From Planctomycetota bacterium (GTDB lineage Bacteria; Planctomycetota; Phycisphaerae; Phycisphaerales; UBA1924): a stretch of 64,000 nt of DNA. The stretch lies in NCBI GenBank assembly GCA_024280755.1, contig JAJRPN010000032.1, positions 16,095-80,094 of the forward strand, read 5' to 3'. The notes under the pieces are model-generated. The model ran no database searches. It saw only the letters and a program-made list of their open reading frames with translations, and was not told where the DNA came from. The translations under genes were made by a program, and so were the position numbers. This document shows, piece by piece, positions 63,637 to 64,000 of the stretch (within the stretch, counting starts at the first letter, position 1; the number at the start of each line of letters is the position of its first letter).

Positions 63637-63752
63637 TCGTCACACGAAAGAAAACTGATCCGAAACTCGAAGATGATGGACATCTTTGGAGCCAACTCGA
63701 AGACGATGTCCAGTACCGAATTATTGGAGTCGAAGACCTCTGGTTCCGTTGA
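63633..63752 (+). pseudogene. Small gene apparently truncated by the IS3-type insertion
   Basis: GTG 63633 overlaps the SDR stop (GTGA), a coupling typical of operons. It opens 39 codons: a basic start (MIVTRKKTDPKLEDD), then HLWSQLEDD and YRIIGVEDLWFR. The TGA that ends it is made of T 63750 and the first bases of the IS end (TGACCTGCCCC). The original gene was probably longer and continued beyond the IS, outside the window. No family was recognised. Confidence 0.45.
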
Positions 63753-64000
63753 CCTGCCCCCCAATAACTAGTCCATTCTCTATGCGAGTATTCTCGTAGA
63801 ATGGGCGTATTGGAAGGCAGGAAATCATGGCACGAAAACGGCATTCAGCAGAACAGATCATCAACAAACTCAGAGAGGCCGAGGCCCATCTCGGGCAAGG
63901 GATGAGCGTCCCCGAAGTTGCACGCAAGCTCGGGGTCACCGAGCAGACCTACTACCGATGGCGGAAAGAGTACGGCGGGCTCAAGACCGACCAGGCTCGC
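63750..64000 (+). mobile_element. IS3-family insertion sequence, left end (continues beyond the window)
   Basis: TGACCTGCCCCCCAA at 63750 resembles IS3-family terminal inverted repeats, and an OrfA-like reading frame begins 77 bases further in. The right end, OrfB (the DDE transposase) and the target duplication lie outside the window. Confidence 0.75.
63827..64000 (+). CDS. IS3-type transposase OrfA, N-terminal part
   Basis: 58 codons to the window edge. MARKRHSAEQIINKLREAE and MSVPEVARKLGVTEQTYYRWR form the helix-turn-helix DNA-binding domain of IS3-family OrfA proteins (Tnp_1 type). An AGGCAGG site precedes ATG 63827. In this family OrfA and OrfB are normally joined by programmed frameshifting to give the active transposase; that part is not visible. 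Confidence 0.9.
   Translation, partial: MARKRHSAEQIINKLREAEAHLGQGMSVPEVARKLGVTEQTYYRWRKEYGGLKTDQAR

Overview
The window looks like a chromosomal segment of a planctomycete, most likely a Phycisphaerae-type bacterium. This is inferred from gene content, not from an rRNA. The clues are two secreted proteins ending in a dockerin-like NFFD...GCP domain, a pseudopilin ending in an H-X9-DG-like block, many lipoproteins of unknown function, single housekeeping genes scattered rather than in large operons, and many intergenic palindromic repeats. One tRNA-Ile(GAT) stands alone. No rRNA, CRISPR array or prophage was seen. The only clear transposon is an IS3-type element entering at the right edge.

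Layout. 0-2.4 kb: the edge of a metallophosphoesterase gene, two tandem clpP genes and a membrane protein. 2.4-7 kb: a minus-strand block (ABC ATPase, Gln-rich membrane protein, HEAT-repeat lipoprotein, a dehydrogenase-fold protein without zinc ligands) bracketed by two nearly identical inverted repeats. 7-12 kb: rnr, thiL, a small DUF2892 protein, phenylalanine hydroxylase and tRNA-Ile. 12.3-13.6 kb: a secreted beta-propeller-like protein. 13.9-21.6 kb: a nitrous oxide reductase operon, triheme cytochrome c-nosZ-nosB-nosD-nosF-nosY-nosL, of the Sec-exported (clade II) kind, preceded by an FNR/DNR-like box. 21.6-23.7 kb: DUF502 protein and galE. 23.9-30.7 kb: a type IV pilus/type II secretion-like operon (pilT-, pilC-, pilV-, pilX-, pilW-like). 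31-34.7 kb: rnhA between two copies of a palindromic element, then a PurS-PurS-PurL fusion. 34.7-38.4 kb: two signalling proteins (HDOD-GGDEF-REC and an NtrC-type regulator). 38.5-43.5 kb: ruvC, a trypsin-like lipoprotein, ribE, a PQQ-type propeller lipoprotein and purH. 43.8-48.5 kb: an HNH protein, a small pseudopilin/lipoprotein operon, phhB, a glutamyl-Q tRNA synthetase-like gene and a DUF192 lipoprotein. 48.8-54 kb: an RsbU-like phosphatase convergent with gyrA-STAS-TrkA_C. 54-64 kb: a 614-residue secreted protein, rpsA, gdhA, a second NFFD-domain protein, a TPR lipoprotein, an SDR enzyme, a small gene apparently cut by the IS, and the IS itself.

How the parts relate. The nos operon would let the cell use N2O as a terminal electron acceptor: the triheme cytochrome is a plausible electron donor, NosD/F/Y and NosL would mature the copper sites of NosZ, and NosB is a membrane partner. 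No nir, nor or nosR gene is nearby, so this may be a non-denitrifying N2O reducer. phhA and phhB, 35 kb apart, form a pterin-dependent phenylalanine hydroxylation and cofactor-recycling pair. purL and purH are two steps of purine synthesis.

The least explained material is intergenic: at least four families of long inverted repeats (called A-D here). Family A elements are modular, sometimes nested inside one another, and two copies carry matching outer ends (GTCTGACGGCTC-like). They are short and carry no transposase, so they look like non-autonomous mobile palindromes. This is the best candidate for an undescribed system in the window.
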